Shown piece by piece: positions 1 through 8,822 of a stretch of 64,000 bases of DNA. How positions within the stretch are numbered: the stretch's first letter is position 1; each line of letters starts with the position of its first letter. Source of the stretch: Carnobacterium iners (lineage in GTDB: Bacteria; Bacillota; Bacilli; Lactobacillales; Carnobacteriaceae); NCBI RefSeq assembly GCF_900177385.1, contig NZ_FXBJ01000002.1, forward strand, positions 1,430,001 through 1,494,000. The letters are read 5' to 3'. The notes under the pieces are model-generated. The model had not been told where the DNA came from, ran no database searches, and saw only the letters and a list, made by a program, of their open reading frames with translations. A program made the position numbers and the translations under genes.

Positions 1-1685
1 GTAACCGTTAGGTCGTATGTTGCAAGAAACGCTTTGAACTCTTTATGATCGATGACTGTTGCAAATTTTTCTACCGTTCGAAGAATAGACTCCGTTTGAT
101 AATTTAATCCAATTTCTTGATCTGCTGGGCAAAATACTAGTTGCTTAGTCAAATTATCACTATTCGTCGGAGCCAAAAGTTTATCAAAACGCGGTAGTCC
201 AGATAAGACTACCTGTTCTTCAGGATAACCTAGAGTGTCAATCACGTATCTTTTTTCATGTTTAGAGCTGACGATGAATAAATCAGTTCTGAAAAATTTA
301 GTTGAGAAACCATAAGTTTGTTTTAACGACTGTAAACCGATAATATTATTTTGCAGCAAAACTCTTTTTGCCCCAAAGCCATCTAACCATAAAGGGTTAC
401 GAGTTGGATAAATGTGATAAGGGGCTTGACTTGTTAAAATAACTTGAGCCTTCATTAAAAATTGAACGTATTTTTTTGATTTAAATAATAAAATCCGTTC
501 ACTATCAAATGAAATAGCTTTTTCATAGTCAATAGAATCTTTGTCTAATACATAAAAAGCATTTATTTCAGGATAGTTCTCGCGTAAATAACAAAAGAAT
601 AGCCAGCCATTGCTACGAGCTTCAAGGGGTTTTTCACCAATAATCCAATAATCATTTTCGCTAACAAAAGGTTTAAGGAGACGGGAAAATCCTCTCACTT
701 CTTTATAATACTCATAAATCTCTTTTCCATATTTTGTTGCAGCTAGTGAAAGTCCATTGTATTGTTCAGTGAAATTTGGTGAGAAAACATAAACTGATCT
801 TCCATAAGCAATATCTCGATTTTTAAACATGTTGCGTGACTTTAAATCACATGAACCAGTAACTCTTACGACAGTAGGTTCAAACAAACCGTCTAAGTAA
901 ACTTCAAAATAAAAATCAAAGTCTTCATCACCTTTGCCACGAATGAATAATTCTGTAGCAATCAAATTTAAATCAACAGAGATTGAATAATCATAATGGT
1001 AAAGGTGACTCACTTGTTCTAAATCCTCTAAATGATGATTGGAATGCAAAACAAGTTTATAATTAGATCGACGTCCAACCATTACAGCATCAATGCGATT
1101 AATGGGAATAGCTTTGGTTACTATTTTACCGTCGATGACAAGAATATTGTTTCTTTGAGACTTAATTTTTTCAATCTTGCTAGAATAGATATAACGAATA
1201 CTGCGGACCGGAATATTTACGGTGAAACAAAAGCCGTTTGTTTTTCGACTAAAATAAGGATAGATATCATTTCCTTGATCTTTAAATTGTGATAAACCAA
1301 TAGAATTAAAGCGATCAAATCTATCTAATGAAAGAGATTCGTCTTTTTTTATCCATTTAGAATCTTCTAAATAATGTAAGCTAAAATAGAACTCGAAATG
1401 TGCTTTTGGATTTTCACCAGTGTGTTGACGAATGAATTCACGAATGCTTAACGTGAAACGATATGTAGAGTCATTTATTTTCTCAGCTAAAAAAGGGTAA
1501 CGTTTCCCTGTTTCTCTGTGCAAGATATAAAATTCGTCTAACTTTTCCGATTGGTGTGTTGAAAGGATTACTGTTGTTGTAATCGCATCTTCAATTTTTT
1601 GAATAGTAAAAGAAGGATAAGTGTTATTTTCTTGCGGGTGCTGATTAGTTTCTTCTTTAGTCTGAATATCTTTATTGGATGACAT
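1..1685 (-). CDS. CDP-glycerol glycerophosphotransferase family protein (TagF/TarL-like), C-terminal part outside the window
   Basis: The minus strand is open from an ATG at 1685 to the window edge (561 codons and continuing). Family members transfer glycerol- or ribitol-phosphate from CDP-polyol to wall or lipoteichoic acid chains at the inner membrane face. The signature seen is a Rossmann-like stretch ending in DLFIVSSKHEKRYV and then VVLSGLPRFDKL, the VTGLPRFD box of this family. The first 400 residues are a long N-terminal region with no motif I recognise. Upstream of the ATG is a GGGGGT ribosome-binding site and a good promoter. The usual QHG motif preceding the VSS block reads QNN here (VLLQNNIIGLQSL), so the protein may be a divergent or non-canonical transferase. 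The family is fairly certain, the exact polymer made is not. Confidence 0.85.
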   Translation of the reverse strand, partial: MSSNKDIQTKEETNQHPQENNTYPSFTIQKIEDAITTTVILSTHQSEKLDEFYILHRETGKRYPFLAEKINDSTYRFTLSIREFIRQHTGENPKAHFEFYFSLHYLEDSKWIKKDESLSLDRFDRFNSIGLSQFKDQGNDIYPYFSRKTNGFCFTVNIPVRSIRYIYSSKIEKIKSQRNNILVIDGKIVTKAIPINRIDAVMVGRRSNYKLVLHSNHHLEDLEQVSHLYHYDYSISVDLNLIATELFIRGKGDEDFDFYFEVYLDGLFEPTVVRVTGSCDLKSRNMFKNRDIAYGRSVYVFSPNFTEQYNGLSLAATKYGKEIYEYYKEVRGFSRLLKPFVSENDYWIIGEKPLEARSNGWLFFCYLRENYPEINAFYVLDKDSIDYEKAISFDSERILLFKSKKYVQFLMKAQVILTSQAPYHIYPTRNPLWLDGFGAKRVLLQNNIIGLQSLKQTYGFSTKFFRTDLFIVSSKHEKRYVIDTLGYPEEQVVLSGLPRFDKLLAPTNSDNLTKQLVFCPADQEIGLNYQTESILRTVEKFATVIDHKEFKAFLATYDLTV

Positions 1686-1733
1686 AAAATTCTACCCCCA
1701 TTATCACGTGATTAATACTCTTTCACTCACTTT

Positions 1734-1762
1734 ATCATAACAGTCTGATCATAAGTAGGCAA
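1734..1762 (-). promoter_or_regulatory. promoter of the glycerophosphotransferase gene
   Basis: Read on the minus strand: TTGCCT (1762-1757), a 17-bp spacer, TATGAT (1739-1734), about 50 bp ahead of the ATG at 1685. Spacing and both hexamers fit the vegetative sigma factor. Confidence 0.6.
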
Positions 1763-1850
1763 ACGATTTTCGTTAAATAATAAGGACTTTTAGATAAATA
1801 AGTTCAAAAAGAGCCCCGTTGTTAAGGAGCAAGCCTAAAACGAGGTTTTC

Positions 1851-1881
1851 TTTACCATTATAATCAAGGATATGCTAAAAT
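1851..1881 (+). promoter_or_regulatory. candidate extended -10 promoter for the IIA-like gene
   Basis: TGC directly before TAAAAT (1876-1881) forms an extended -10 element; TTTACC at 1851 is a poor -35 at 19 bp. It lies about 40 bp ahead of the ATG at 1924. Confidence 0.4.
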
Positions 1882-1923
1882 ATAGGGGCAGTAAGAAAGT
1901 GATTGAAGGAAGGAATGAACAAA

Positions 1924-2283
1924 ATGTTAGTTGGAACGGTTATATCTATTGGAGAACAAGCTATTTCTAAAAAAGATCCGATTATTATATTATTTGGAGA
2001 ACAAGCAACAGAGGATCTTCGTTCTGTCTCAATCATCCAATCCTTTAAAGAGGATCGGGATAAAGTAGAATTGACAATAGGACAATCTGTATTTTTTGAT
2101 AATCAAGAATATATTATTTTAGAAGTTGGTAGCCTGGCTAACGAGAATTTGAATACGATAGGCCATGTAACATTAGATTTTTCAGAAGTACCTAGTGAGG
2201 ATAGATTAGCCAGCGGGCTTTACTTGAAGCCTTTTAAAGTACCAAAAATTGAAGTTGGCTCAATTATTCATTACGCAAAATAA
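1924..2283 (+). CDS. orphan PTS glucitol/sorbitol IIA-like protein lacking the phosphorylation histidine
   Basis: This 119-residue soluble protein matches the IIA-Gut (SrlB) family along its length: ISIGEQA near the start, LFGEQATEDL at residues 23-32 and VGSLANENLNTIGHVTLDF in the second half. In E. coli SrlB the phosphorylated residue is the His of FIH (His43); the equivalent segment here is SIIQSF with Gln39, so phosphotransfer looks impossible. No IIB or IIC genes are nearby. The start at ATG 1924 is chosen because AAGGAAGGA ends 9 bases before it; in-frame TTG 1903 and ATG 1915 are too close to or ahead of that site. It precedes the AI-2E family gene by a 40-bp gap and is probably co-transcribed. 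A regulatory rather than transport role is inferred. Confidence 0.8.
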   Translation: MLVGTVISIGEQAISKKDPIIILFGEQATEDLRSVSIIQSFKEDRDKVELTIGQSVFFDNQEYIILEVGSLANENLNTIGHVTLDFSEVPSEDRLASGLYLKPFKVPKIEVGSIIHYAK

Positions 2284-2323
2284 ATACATTAATTAGTTAC
2301 AGTCAATGAAAGGAATGAAACGG

Positions 2324-3544
2324 GTGAAACAAGAAGAGTCAGTTACCGTTAAGCATGCTGCTACTTGGTTTTGGAAATGGATTTTAAACAATAAAATCGT
2401 CTCTATTTTACTAATTTCTTTATTAGTATTATTAAATATACTAGCTTTTTCAAAAATTTCTTATATTTTTAATCCATTAAAAGATTTTACTAGTGTTGTA
2501 GGATTGCCTATCTTAATGGCTGGAATCATCTATTACTTGGTAAATCCTATTATTGATTGGTTGGAAACCAAACAGTTTCCTCGTATGGCAGCAATTTTTC
2601 TTGTTTTTGTGATCATTATCGCCCTTATTGTTTGGGGAGCAACAACACTGATTCCGATTATCAGAGAACAAACAATGAGTTTAATAAAAGATTGGCCAAA
2701 TTACTGGGATAGCTTAGTTTCTCAGGTTGATAGTTTGTTAAGAAGCGATATTCTTTCTCAATTTCAGCAACAACTAAATGAAATCATACAAAATATTATG
2801 TCTTCTATTTCCAAGGAAGCATCAAATTTAGTTAATACAACTGTTTCTGGAATAGGAAATGTTGTTGGAGCAGTCACCAATATTTTTGTTGCTTTAATTA
2901 CGATGCCGTTTATACTATTTTATTTATTAAAAGATGGTAAAAAATTACCTTATCAATTTATGAAAATTATACCAACAAAATTGAGAGCTCCTATCTTTAG
3001 ATTATTAGGAGAGATCAACAATCAAATTAGCCAATACGTTCGTGGTCAACTTCTTGTAGCATTTTTTGTCGCAATTATGTTCTGGATTGGCTTTGCCACT
3101 GTTGGATTAGAATATGCTGTGACATTAGGTGTTATGGCAGGATTTTTAAATTTAATTCCTTATTTAGGTTCGTTCATAGCGATGGTACCTGTTCTTATTA
3201 TTGCCTTTGTTACTTCACCAGCGATGTTGATAAAAGTTTTAATAGTTTTTGGGATTGAGCAGATGATTGAGGGAAGAGTCATTCAACCTCAGATTCTAGG
3301 AAGCAAATTAGATATTCATCCAATTACGATTATTATTGTGTTATTGACATCGGGTAAATTATTTGGAATACCGGGCGTTATTTTAGGGATTCCTGGTTAT
3401 GCAGTATTAAAAGTTGTCGTTGAGAATATTTTTTCTTGGTATAAAAATATTTCGGGATTGTATGAAGGCAATTTTAATCCAGGTTACGAGCCAAACATAG
3501 TGAGTAAAAAAAAGGAAAAAACGAAAAAGAAAAAAATTGAATAG
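2324..3544 (+). CDS. AI-2E family (PerM/YdiK-like) membrane protein
   Basis: A 406-residue polytopic membrane protein. Two or three hydrophobic segments lie near the N-terminus, then a hydrophilic loop (about residues 120-190), then a second cluster of helices with MAGFLNLIPYLGSFIAMVP and the C-terminal LDIHPITIIIVLLTSGKLFG typical of the family. The family contains putative exporters and Na+/H+ antiporters; the substrate cannot be told. The C-terminus is a lysine-rich tail. I prefer the GTG at 2324 because AAAGGA lies 9 bases upstream, while ATG 2306 and ATG 2315 would be ahead of or on the ribosome-binding site. A strong terminator follows 6 bases after the stop. Confidence 0.85.
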   Translation: MKQEESVTVKHAATWFWKWILNNKIVSILLISLLVLLNILAFSKISYIFNPLKDFTSVVGLPILMAGIIYYLVNPIIDWLETKQFPRMAAIFLVFVIIIALIVWGATTLIPIIREQTMSLIKDWPNYWDSLVSQVDSLLRSDILSQFQQQLNEIIQNIMSSISKEASNLVNTTVSGIGNVVGAVTNIFVALITMPFILFYLLKDGKKLPYQFMKIIPTKLRAPIFRLLGEINNQISQYVRGQLLVAFFVAIMFWIGFATVGLEYAVTLGVMAGFLNLIPYLGSFIAMVPVLIIAFVTSPAMLIKVLIVFGIEQMIEGRVIQPQILGSKLDIHPITIIIVLLTSGKLFGIPGVILGIPGYAVLKVVVENIFSWYKNISGLYEGNFNPGYEPNIVSKKKEKTKKKKIE

Positions 3545-3550
3545 ATTAAA

Positions 3551-3596
3551 AATAAGAAAAAGAATTGAGATTATCTCAATTCTTTTTCTTATTTTT
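3551..3596. terminator. bidirectional intrinsic terminator
   Basis: About 20-bp inverted repeat (AAGAATTGAGA / CTCAATTCTT extended by A and T tracts) with a 3-4 base loop between the AI-2E gene and the convergent azoreductase remnant. Confidence 0.8.
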
Positions 3597-4186
3597 AAAA
3601 CCTTTTACCTAAAGTGATAACTTCTTGGATTGTATCAGCTGTAATTTCAGGAGCAGATTTAAGTGCATAATCTCTTCCTTCGTCAAATAATTCAGGGAAA
3701 TCAAATACCCAAATAAAATTGAAGAATGTTTCGATATAAACACGAGTAGGATTGTTACTTGCTTATGTGTTTACATTTGATTAACTGTGTAGTACTTTTT
3801 ATCAGGAACTAAAACCATTTCTTAATCTAATTCATTGTATTGAAATGCTTTATTAACAACGTTAATAGTGTCAATCGTATCTTTTAGGCGAGTAGGAACA
3901 GTTAAATTCTAAAGAGGATTAACGATAATAACTTTGTCAGCGGATAAATTTTTTCTGTATACCCACTAAATAAGGTTACTTTTTCTTGTTGTCCTTCAGA
4001 TAATTCATCAAAAGGTTTAGCTTCTCGTAATAATTTCCAAGCACTAAGCAAATGAGGATTAATCTCAGGAAGCGACATATCATGTAAGCTAGTATCTTCA
4101 ACCATATGATTAGAATTCTTTTTTTTATATGAGATGATAAAAGTATCTGTTACGATTATCAAACGTGGAGATTCAACAGTAACCAC
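3595..4186 (-). pseudogene. FMN-dependent NADH-azoreductase remnant
   Basis: Minus-strand translation gives azoreductase blocks in order. An open piece (4186-3902) contains LIIVTDTFIISYK, LPEINPHLLSAWKLLREAKPF and LSEGQQEKVTLFSGYTEK. Downstream come VPTRLKDTIDTINVVNKAF, then in-frame stops after QYNELD and NQM, and finally in another frame TRVYIETFFNFIWVF and APEITADTIQEVITLGKRF before TAA at 3595-3597. The N-terminal FMN-binding segment is unrecognisable. At least two nonsense changes plus frame breaks mean no functional AzoR is made. AzoR normally uses FMN and NADH to reduce quinones and azo compounds. Confidence 0.85.
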
Positions 4187-4364
4187 GGATTTACGTATAA
4201 TTATTAATTTAAATATTTTTAAAGTCTGCTTACGTTATATTATTTTTTTTAAAACATAAACTAATTTTTACTGCTAAAAAAGCTTATTATTAGCAAGTGG
4301 CACTTGTATTAATTTTTTACTTTTTGTAGGAAACGAATTCATTTAAATTTAAAAGTAAAGATGC

Positions 4365-4393
4365 TTGATTTTATATTTTTCATACCTTATAAT
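4365..4393 (+). promoter_or_regulatory. promoter of the tetR-ABC exporter operon
   Basis: TTGATT (4365-4370), 17-bp spacer, TATAAT (4388-4393), a near-consensus vegetative promoter about 55 bp ahead of the regulator start codon. Confidence 0.8.
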
Positions 4394-4421
4394 GACAAGG
4401 CGTCATAGTGACGACTTGTCA
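4393..4421. promoter_or_regulatory. palindromic operator, probable TetR autoregulatory site
   Basis: TGACAAGGCGTCA and TGACGACTTGTCA are 13-bp inverted arms (12 of 13 paired) around the 3-base centre TAG. The palindrome starts on the last base of the -10 box and covers the expected transcription start, the classic position for repression by the TetR-type protein encoded immediately downstream. Confidence 0.8.
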
Positions 4422-4448
4422 CTTTTAGAACAGAGAGGACTGGAAAGA

Positions 4449-5096
4449 ATGCCGACTAAAACATTTTTTAATTTATCAAAAGAAAAACAAGGTAGATTGA
4501 TTACTGCTGCTTCAAAAGAATTTTCGCGTGTTTCTTTGAATGAGGCCTCTATTAATAATATTATAAAGACGGCTGAAATTTCACGTGGTAGCTTTTACCA
4601 GTATTTTGAAGATAAAGAAGACTTGTATTACTATTACTTAGGTCTGCTTAAGAGAGATACTCATGCCATGTTGATAGAAAGCTTTAAAAAAGCGGATGGA
4701 GATTTATTTGAAGGCTTTAAACTTTTCTTTCCGCAAGTCCTTACTCTAATCATGCACAAAGAACGAATTGCTTTTTTTAAGCATCTATTCTTACACATGG
4801 ATTATCGGACAGGAACAGAAGTAGCTCCAGATACGGTTAGGCAATGCGAGTCAAACAAGAAATCAAAAGATACGTTAAAAAAATATGTTAATGTAGAAAA
4901 TCTAGATTTAGTAGATATAGCAGATTTTCCGATACTCATTAAGTTTATGATGTCTACCTTATTTGGAACAATAGGCGAAGGATTCAACAAAAAAAGTTCA
5001 GAAGAAGAAATTATTTCAAGATTCAATAAAAAAATGAAATGGATTGAATATGGTGTCAGAAAAGACCCATCCAATCAGGAGGAAATGAAATTATGA
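4449..5096 (+). CDS. TetR/AcrR family transcriptional regulator
   Basis: A 215-residue repressor-type protein. The N-terminal helix-turn-helix domain (about residues 10-55) reads AASKEFSRVSLNEASINNII then ISRGSFYQYFEDKEDLYYYY, the TetR signature; the C-terminal ligand domain is divergent as usual. The start is ATG 4449, behind GAGAGGACTGGAAAG; the longer frame from 4365 would begin inside the promoter. Its stop overlaps the next ATG by 4 bases (ATGA), so it is translationally coupled to the ABC exporter. It most likely represses its own operon through the palindrome at 4393 and is released by an exporter substrate; the ligand is unknown. Confidence 0.9.
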   Translation: MPTKTFFNLSKEKQGRLITAASKEFSRVSLNEASINNIIKTAEISRGSFYQYFEDKEDLYYYYLGLLKRDTHAMLIESFKKADGDLFEGFKLFFPQVLTLIMHKERIAFFKHLFLHMDYRTGTEVAPDTVRQCESNKKSKDTLKKYVNVENLDLVDIADFPILIKFMMSTLFGTIGEGFNKKSSEEEIISRFNKKMKWIEYGVRKDPSNQEEMKL

Positions 5097-6814
5097 TTAA
5101 ATTAGCTAAACGGATGAATGGCTTAGCAGTAATGGGAGCAATTGCATTTATGATTATCCAAGTAATCAGTGATCTTTACTTACCCAATCTAACTGCCGAT
5201 ATCATAGACAACGGGATAGCAACGGGTGATATTGACTATATTGTCTCAGTAGGAATTAAGATGCTTGGATTCTCATTGTTAGGAGTAACCGCAGCAACGG
5301 GGAATGTTTATTTGGCATCGCAACAATCACAGCTACTGGGCAAAAATATTCGAAGCAGTGTCTTTAAAAAAGTATCGTATTTTTCTAATGATGCAATCGA
5401 TGAGATTGGTACTTCTTCCCTTATTACAAGAACAACAAATGATGTCGTACAAATTCAAATGGTTGTTATGATGGCTTTAAGAATGATGATACAAGCTCCA
5501 ATTATGCTAGTTGGAGCAGGAATTATGGCTTATACTAGAGAACCAAAATTAGCGAGTATCTTTTTATTTGTTCTGCCAGTTTTAGCTATTTTTATGGCGA
5601 CAATTATGTATTTTGCAGTTCCTTATTTCAAGAAAATGCAAAGCAAAACAGACCGATTAAACTTAGTGTTTCGCGAAGGATTAACAGGTATTCGTGTTAT
5701 TCGAGCATTCAATCGCAACGAATCAGAAACTAAACGCTTTGATGAAGCGAATAAAGATTTTGCGAATACATCGATTAAAGCCAATACCATTATAAGTTTT
5801 TTATTACCAGTCATGACTCTAATTATCAGTGCAACAAACATTTTAATTATCTGGTTTGGTGGTCAGTATATCGGTGAGGGCATGATGGAAGTTGGTAATC
5901 TGATTACCTTTATGACGTATGCATTTCAAATATTAATAAGTTTCATGATGCTTGCGATGATTTTTATTTTTATTCCTAGAGCACAAGTGTCTGCTGCTCG
6001 TATTAATAAAGTTTTAGCGACAGAAAGTATTATCAAAGACCCAGAAAAACCAATTAAAGTAAATAGAGCCGATAAAGGTACTATAGCTCTTGAACAGGTT
6101 AATTTTCGTTATACTGGAGCCGAACAATTAGCTCTTGAAAACATTAATTTTAAGGGTGCTAAAGGTGAAATGGTAGCTATTATTGGTGGAACTGGTTCAG
6201 GTAAATCAACTTTAGCGAACTTGATTGCACGTTTTTATGACGTTGAATCAGGCAGCATTAAAATCAATGGCGTAGATATACGCGATACGACTCAAAAAGA
6301 CTTACGTAGTATGATGGGATATGCTCCTCAAAAAGCTCTTTTATTTACTGGAACAATTCGCTCAAATATGCAATACGGAAATCCTGATGCAACAGATGAG
6401 GAGATTTGGCACGCATTAGAAGTAGCACAAGCGAAAGAATTTGTTTCAGAATTATCAAGTGGATTAGATAGCCATGTTGAACAAGGGGGAAGCAATTTCT
6501 CTGGTGGCCAAAAACAACGTTTGAGTATTGCTCGCGCGCTAGTTTCTAAAGGAGATATGCTTATTTTTGATGATTCTTTTTCTGCTTTAGATTTTAAAAC
6601 AGATGCAACATTGAGAAAAGCGTTGATTGGAGAAGCAAAAGACTCGGTTGTCGTTATTATTGCACAAAGAATCAGTACGGTAATGAACGCTGACACAATT
6701 TTAGTAATGGAAGCCGGCCAAGTAGTTGGAAAAGGGACCCACGAGGAATTGAAAGCAACAAATGAAACTTATCAAGAAATCATGAACTCACAAATGAGAG
6801 AGGAGGAACTTTAA
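5093..6814 (+). CDS. heterodimeric ABC exporter subunit with degenerate catalytic site
   Basis: A 573-residue half-transporter: six transmembrane helices (about residues 10-310), then a nucleotide-binding domain with Walker A GGTGSGKST, signature FSGGQKQRLSIARAL and Walker B MLIFDDSFSALD. The catalytic glutamate after Walker B is Asp, the hallmark of the non-hydrolysing site in heterodimeric exporters of the LmrCD/BmrCD/EfrCD/YfiBC type. It overlaps tetR by 4 bases and the partner gene by 1 base (TAATG), so the two halves are made together. A multidrug or lipid exporter is likely; the substrate cannot be read from sequence. Confidence 0.92.
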   Translation: MIKLAKRMNGLAVMGAIAFMIIQVISDLYLPNLTADIIDNGIATGDIDYIVSVGIKMLGFSLLGVTAATGNVYLASQQSQLLGKNIRSSVFKKVSYFSNDAIDEIGTSSLITRTTNDVVQIQMVVMMALRMMIQAPIMLVGAGIMAYTREPKLASIFLFVLPVLAIFMATIMYFAVPYFKKMQSKTDRLNLVFREGLTGIRVIRAFNRNESETKRFDEANKDFANTSIKANTIISFLLPVMTLIISATNILIIWFGGQYIGEGMMEVGNLITFMTYAFQILISFMMLAMIFIFIPRAQVSAARINKVLATESIIKDPEKPIKVNRADKGTIALEQVNFRYTGAEQLALENINFKGAKGEMVAIIGGTGSGKSTLANLIARFYDVESGSIKINGVDIRDTTQKDLRSMMGYAPQKALLFTGTIRSNMQYGNPDATDEEIWHALEVAQAKEFVSELSSGLDSHVEQGGSNFSGGQKQRLSIARALVSKGDMLIFDDSFSALDFKTDATLRKALIGEAKDSVVVIIAQRISTVMNADTILVMEAGQVVGKGTHEELKATNETYQEIMNSQMREEEL

Positions 6815-8661
6815 TGAGAAATTCAGGGCCAAAAGGTCAAGTACCTAAAGCGAAAAACTTCTGGGGTACGCTAAAAAGATTACTTGGCTACATGTCTAGT
6901 CGGATGCTTGCAATCGGTTTAGTTTTTGTCTTAGCCATTGTAGGAACAGTTTTACAAACGAGAACACCAAAAATTTTAGGAGAAGCTACGACTGAAATAT
7001 TTAAAGGTGTCATGGCCGGCATGAAAATGGAAGAAGCGGGCCAAGTTGTTGAAAATCTGCCAATTGATTTTGATATTATCAAAAACGTCTTATTTACGGT
7101 TGCTCTTTTGTACGTTTTGTCTGCAGTATTTCAACATTTCCAACAATTTACGATGACTCGTGTAGCTCAAAGAACGGTATACGATCTACGTAAAGAATTA
7201 AAAGATAAAATGAATAGAGTCCCAATGAGTTATTACGATACGCATTCTAACGGAGATATTATGTCACGCGCGGTTAATGATATGGATAACATTGCGAACA
7301 CATTGCAGCAAACACTCAATCAATTCGTAAATAGTTTTGTCTTATTTTTCGCGGTATTGTACATGATGTTAAGTATCAGTTTACAAATGACCCTCATTGC
7401 TTTTGTGACCGTTCCATTAAGTGTACTAGTTATTAGCTTAATCGCACCAAGATCACAAAAACTATTTGGCGCACAACAGAAAAAATTAGGCTTATTAAAT
7501 GACCAAGTTGAAGAAACCTATGCGGGTCATATGATTGTTAAGATTTATAATCGCGAAGATGCAGAAATCGAATTATTTGAAAAACAAAATGAAGAATTGT
7601 ATCAGTCTTCCTGGAAAGCTCAATTCTTTTCTGGTTTTGTTATGCCATTGATGAACTTTGTTAAGAATATCGGTTATGTACTCGTTGCTGTTGTTGGAGG
7701 AATCAACGTGGCAAACGGGACAATGACCTTAGGGAATGTCCAAGCGTTTTTACAATACACAAATCAATTCAGTCAACCAATGAGCCAAATGGCAAACTTA
7801 GTGAATACCATTCAAGCGACTATTGCTTCAGCAGAGCGAGTATTCGAAGTACTAGATGAAGAAGAAATGATAGACGAAAAATCGAATGTCGCCCCTATTT
7901 CAAATTCTCCTTATAAAGTTTCTTTTGATCATGTTCAGTTTGGCTATGGCGATGATGATGAAGAGTTGTTGATGAACGACTTTAACTTAAATGTTAAAGA
8001 AGGACAGATGATTGCTATTGTTGGTCCAACAGGTGCAGGTAAATCGACCTTAATCAATCTATTGGAACGCTTTTATGATGTGAAAGGTGGAAGCATTAAA
8101 TTAGATGGTATAGACATAAGAGATATGACTCGTGAAGAATTGCGTTCGCATTTTAGTATGGTATTACAAGATACGTGGTTATTTAATGGAACGATTTTGG
8201 ATAACATTAAATACGGTAGTGAAAAATATGGTCAAGATGAAGAACGAGTTGCAGCTGCGAATAAGGCAGCCCATGTAGATGATTTTGTTCATACGTTACC
8301 TGAAGGATACAATACTATCTTAAATGAAGAAGGCAGCAATATTTCTCTTGGACAACGCCAATTAATTACGATAGCTAGAGCCTTTTTAGTTGATCCAGAA
8401 GTTTTAATTTTAGACGAAGCGACCTCTAGTGTTGACACAAGAACTGAAATCCTGATTCAAAAAGCTATGCGCAAATTATTAAAAGGCAGAACAAGTTTTG
8501 TTGTTGCCCATAGACTGTCAACTATTCGTGATGCAGACAATATTATAGTTATGAACGAAGGAGACGTAATGGAGACAGGGACACACGATGAACTAATGGC
8601 GAAAAATGGTTTTTACGCTGATTTATACAATAGTCAGTTTGCTGAAAAATCAGCTATTTAA
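6814..8661 (+). CDS. heterodimeric ABC exporter subunit with catalytic Walker B
   Basis: A 615-residue half-transporter and partner of the preceding gene. The transmembrane region (about 25-335) has an extra extracellular or loop insertion around residues 60-85. The nucleotide-binding domain carries Walker A GPTGAGKST, Walker B VLILDEATSSVD with the catalytic Glu, and a degenerate signature NISLGQRQ in place of LSGGQ. Because each composite ATP site pairs Walker motifs of one subunit with the signature of the other, the altered signature here and the Asp in the partner fall in the same, inactive site. Ends the operon; a terminator follows. Confidence 0.92.
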   Translation: MRNSGPKGQVPKAKNFWGTLKRLLGYMSSRMLAIGLVFVLAIVGTVLQTRTPKILGEATTEIFKGVMAGMKMEEAGQVVENLPIDFDIIKNVLFTVALLYVLSAVFQHFQQFTMTRVAQRTVYDLRKELKDKMNRVPMSYYDTHSNGDIMSRAVNDMDNIANTLQQTLNQFVNSFVLFFAVLYMMLSISLQMTLIAFVTVPLSVLVISLIAPRSQKLFGAQQKKLGLLNDQVEETYAGHMIVKIYNREDAEIELFEKQNEELYQSSWKAQFFSGFVMPLMNFVKNIGYVLVAVVGGINVANGTMTLGNVQAFLQYTNQFSQPMSQMANLVNTIQATIASAERVFEVLDEEEMIDEKSNVAPISNSPYKVSFDHVQFGYGDDDEELLMNDFNLNVKEGQMIAIVGPTGAGKSTLINLLERFYDVKGGSIKLDGIDIRDMTREELRSHFSMVLQDTWLFNGTILDNIKYGSEKYGQDEERVAAANKAAHVDDFVHTLPEGYNTILNEEGSNISLGQRQLITIARAFLVDPEVLILDEATSSVDTRTEILIQKAMRKLLKGRTSFVVAHRLSTIRDADNIIVMNEGDVMETGTHDELMAKNGFYADLYNSQFAEKSAI

Positions 8662-8683
8662 AAAAATAGTACAAATCTGTATT

Positions 8684-8724
8684 CTCAACACGTAAAGCCT
8701 AGTCTTTATGTGTTGAGTTTATTT
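8684..8724 (+). terminator. intrinsic terminator of the ABC exporter operon
   Basis: CTCAACACGTAAAG / CTTTATGTGTTGAG, 13 of 14 pairs, 6-base loop, followed by TTTATTTG. Confidence 0.8.
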
Positions 8725-8822
8725 GTTTGGTTGGAAATAATAAAAGGGAACTCAGAATAAAGATTTCCGGGCATTAGGGAGTATGGTAAACTAAAAGAAA
8801 ACTAAGGAAATGAGGAGAATAA

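Noticed and set aside
1032-1292. 86-codon plus-strand frame
   Set aside because: Lies antisense inside the glycerophosphotransferase gene, has no ribosome-binding site and resembles nothing.
1811-1843. Imperfect inverted repeat (CCCCGTTGTTAAGG / GCCTAAAACGAGG) resembling a terminator
   Set aside because: It lies between two divergent start regions where no transcript needs to end, and the stem has several mismatches; kept only as a curiosity.
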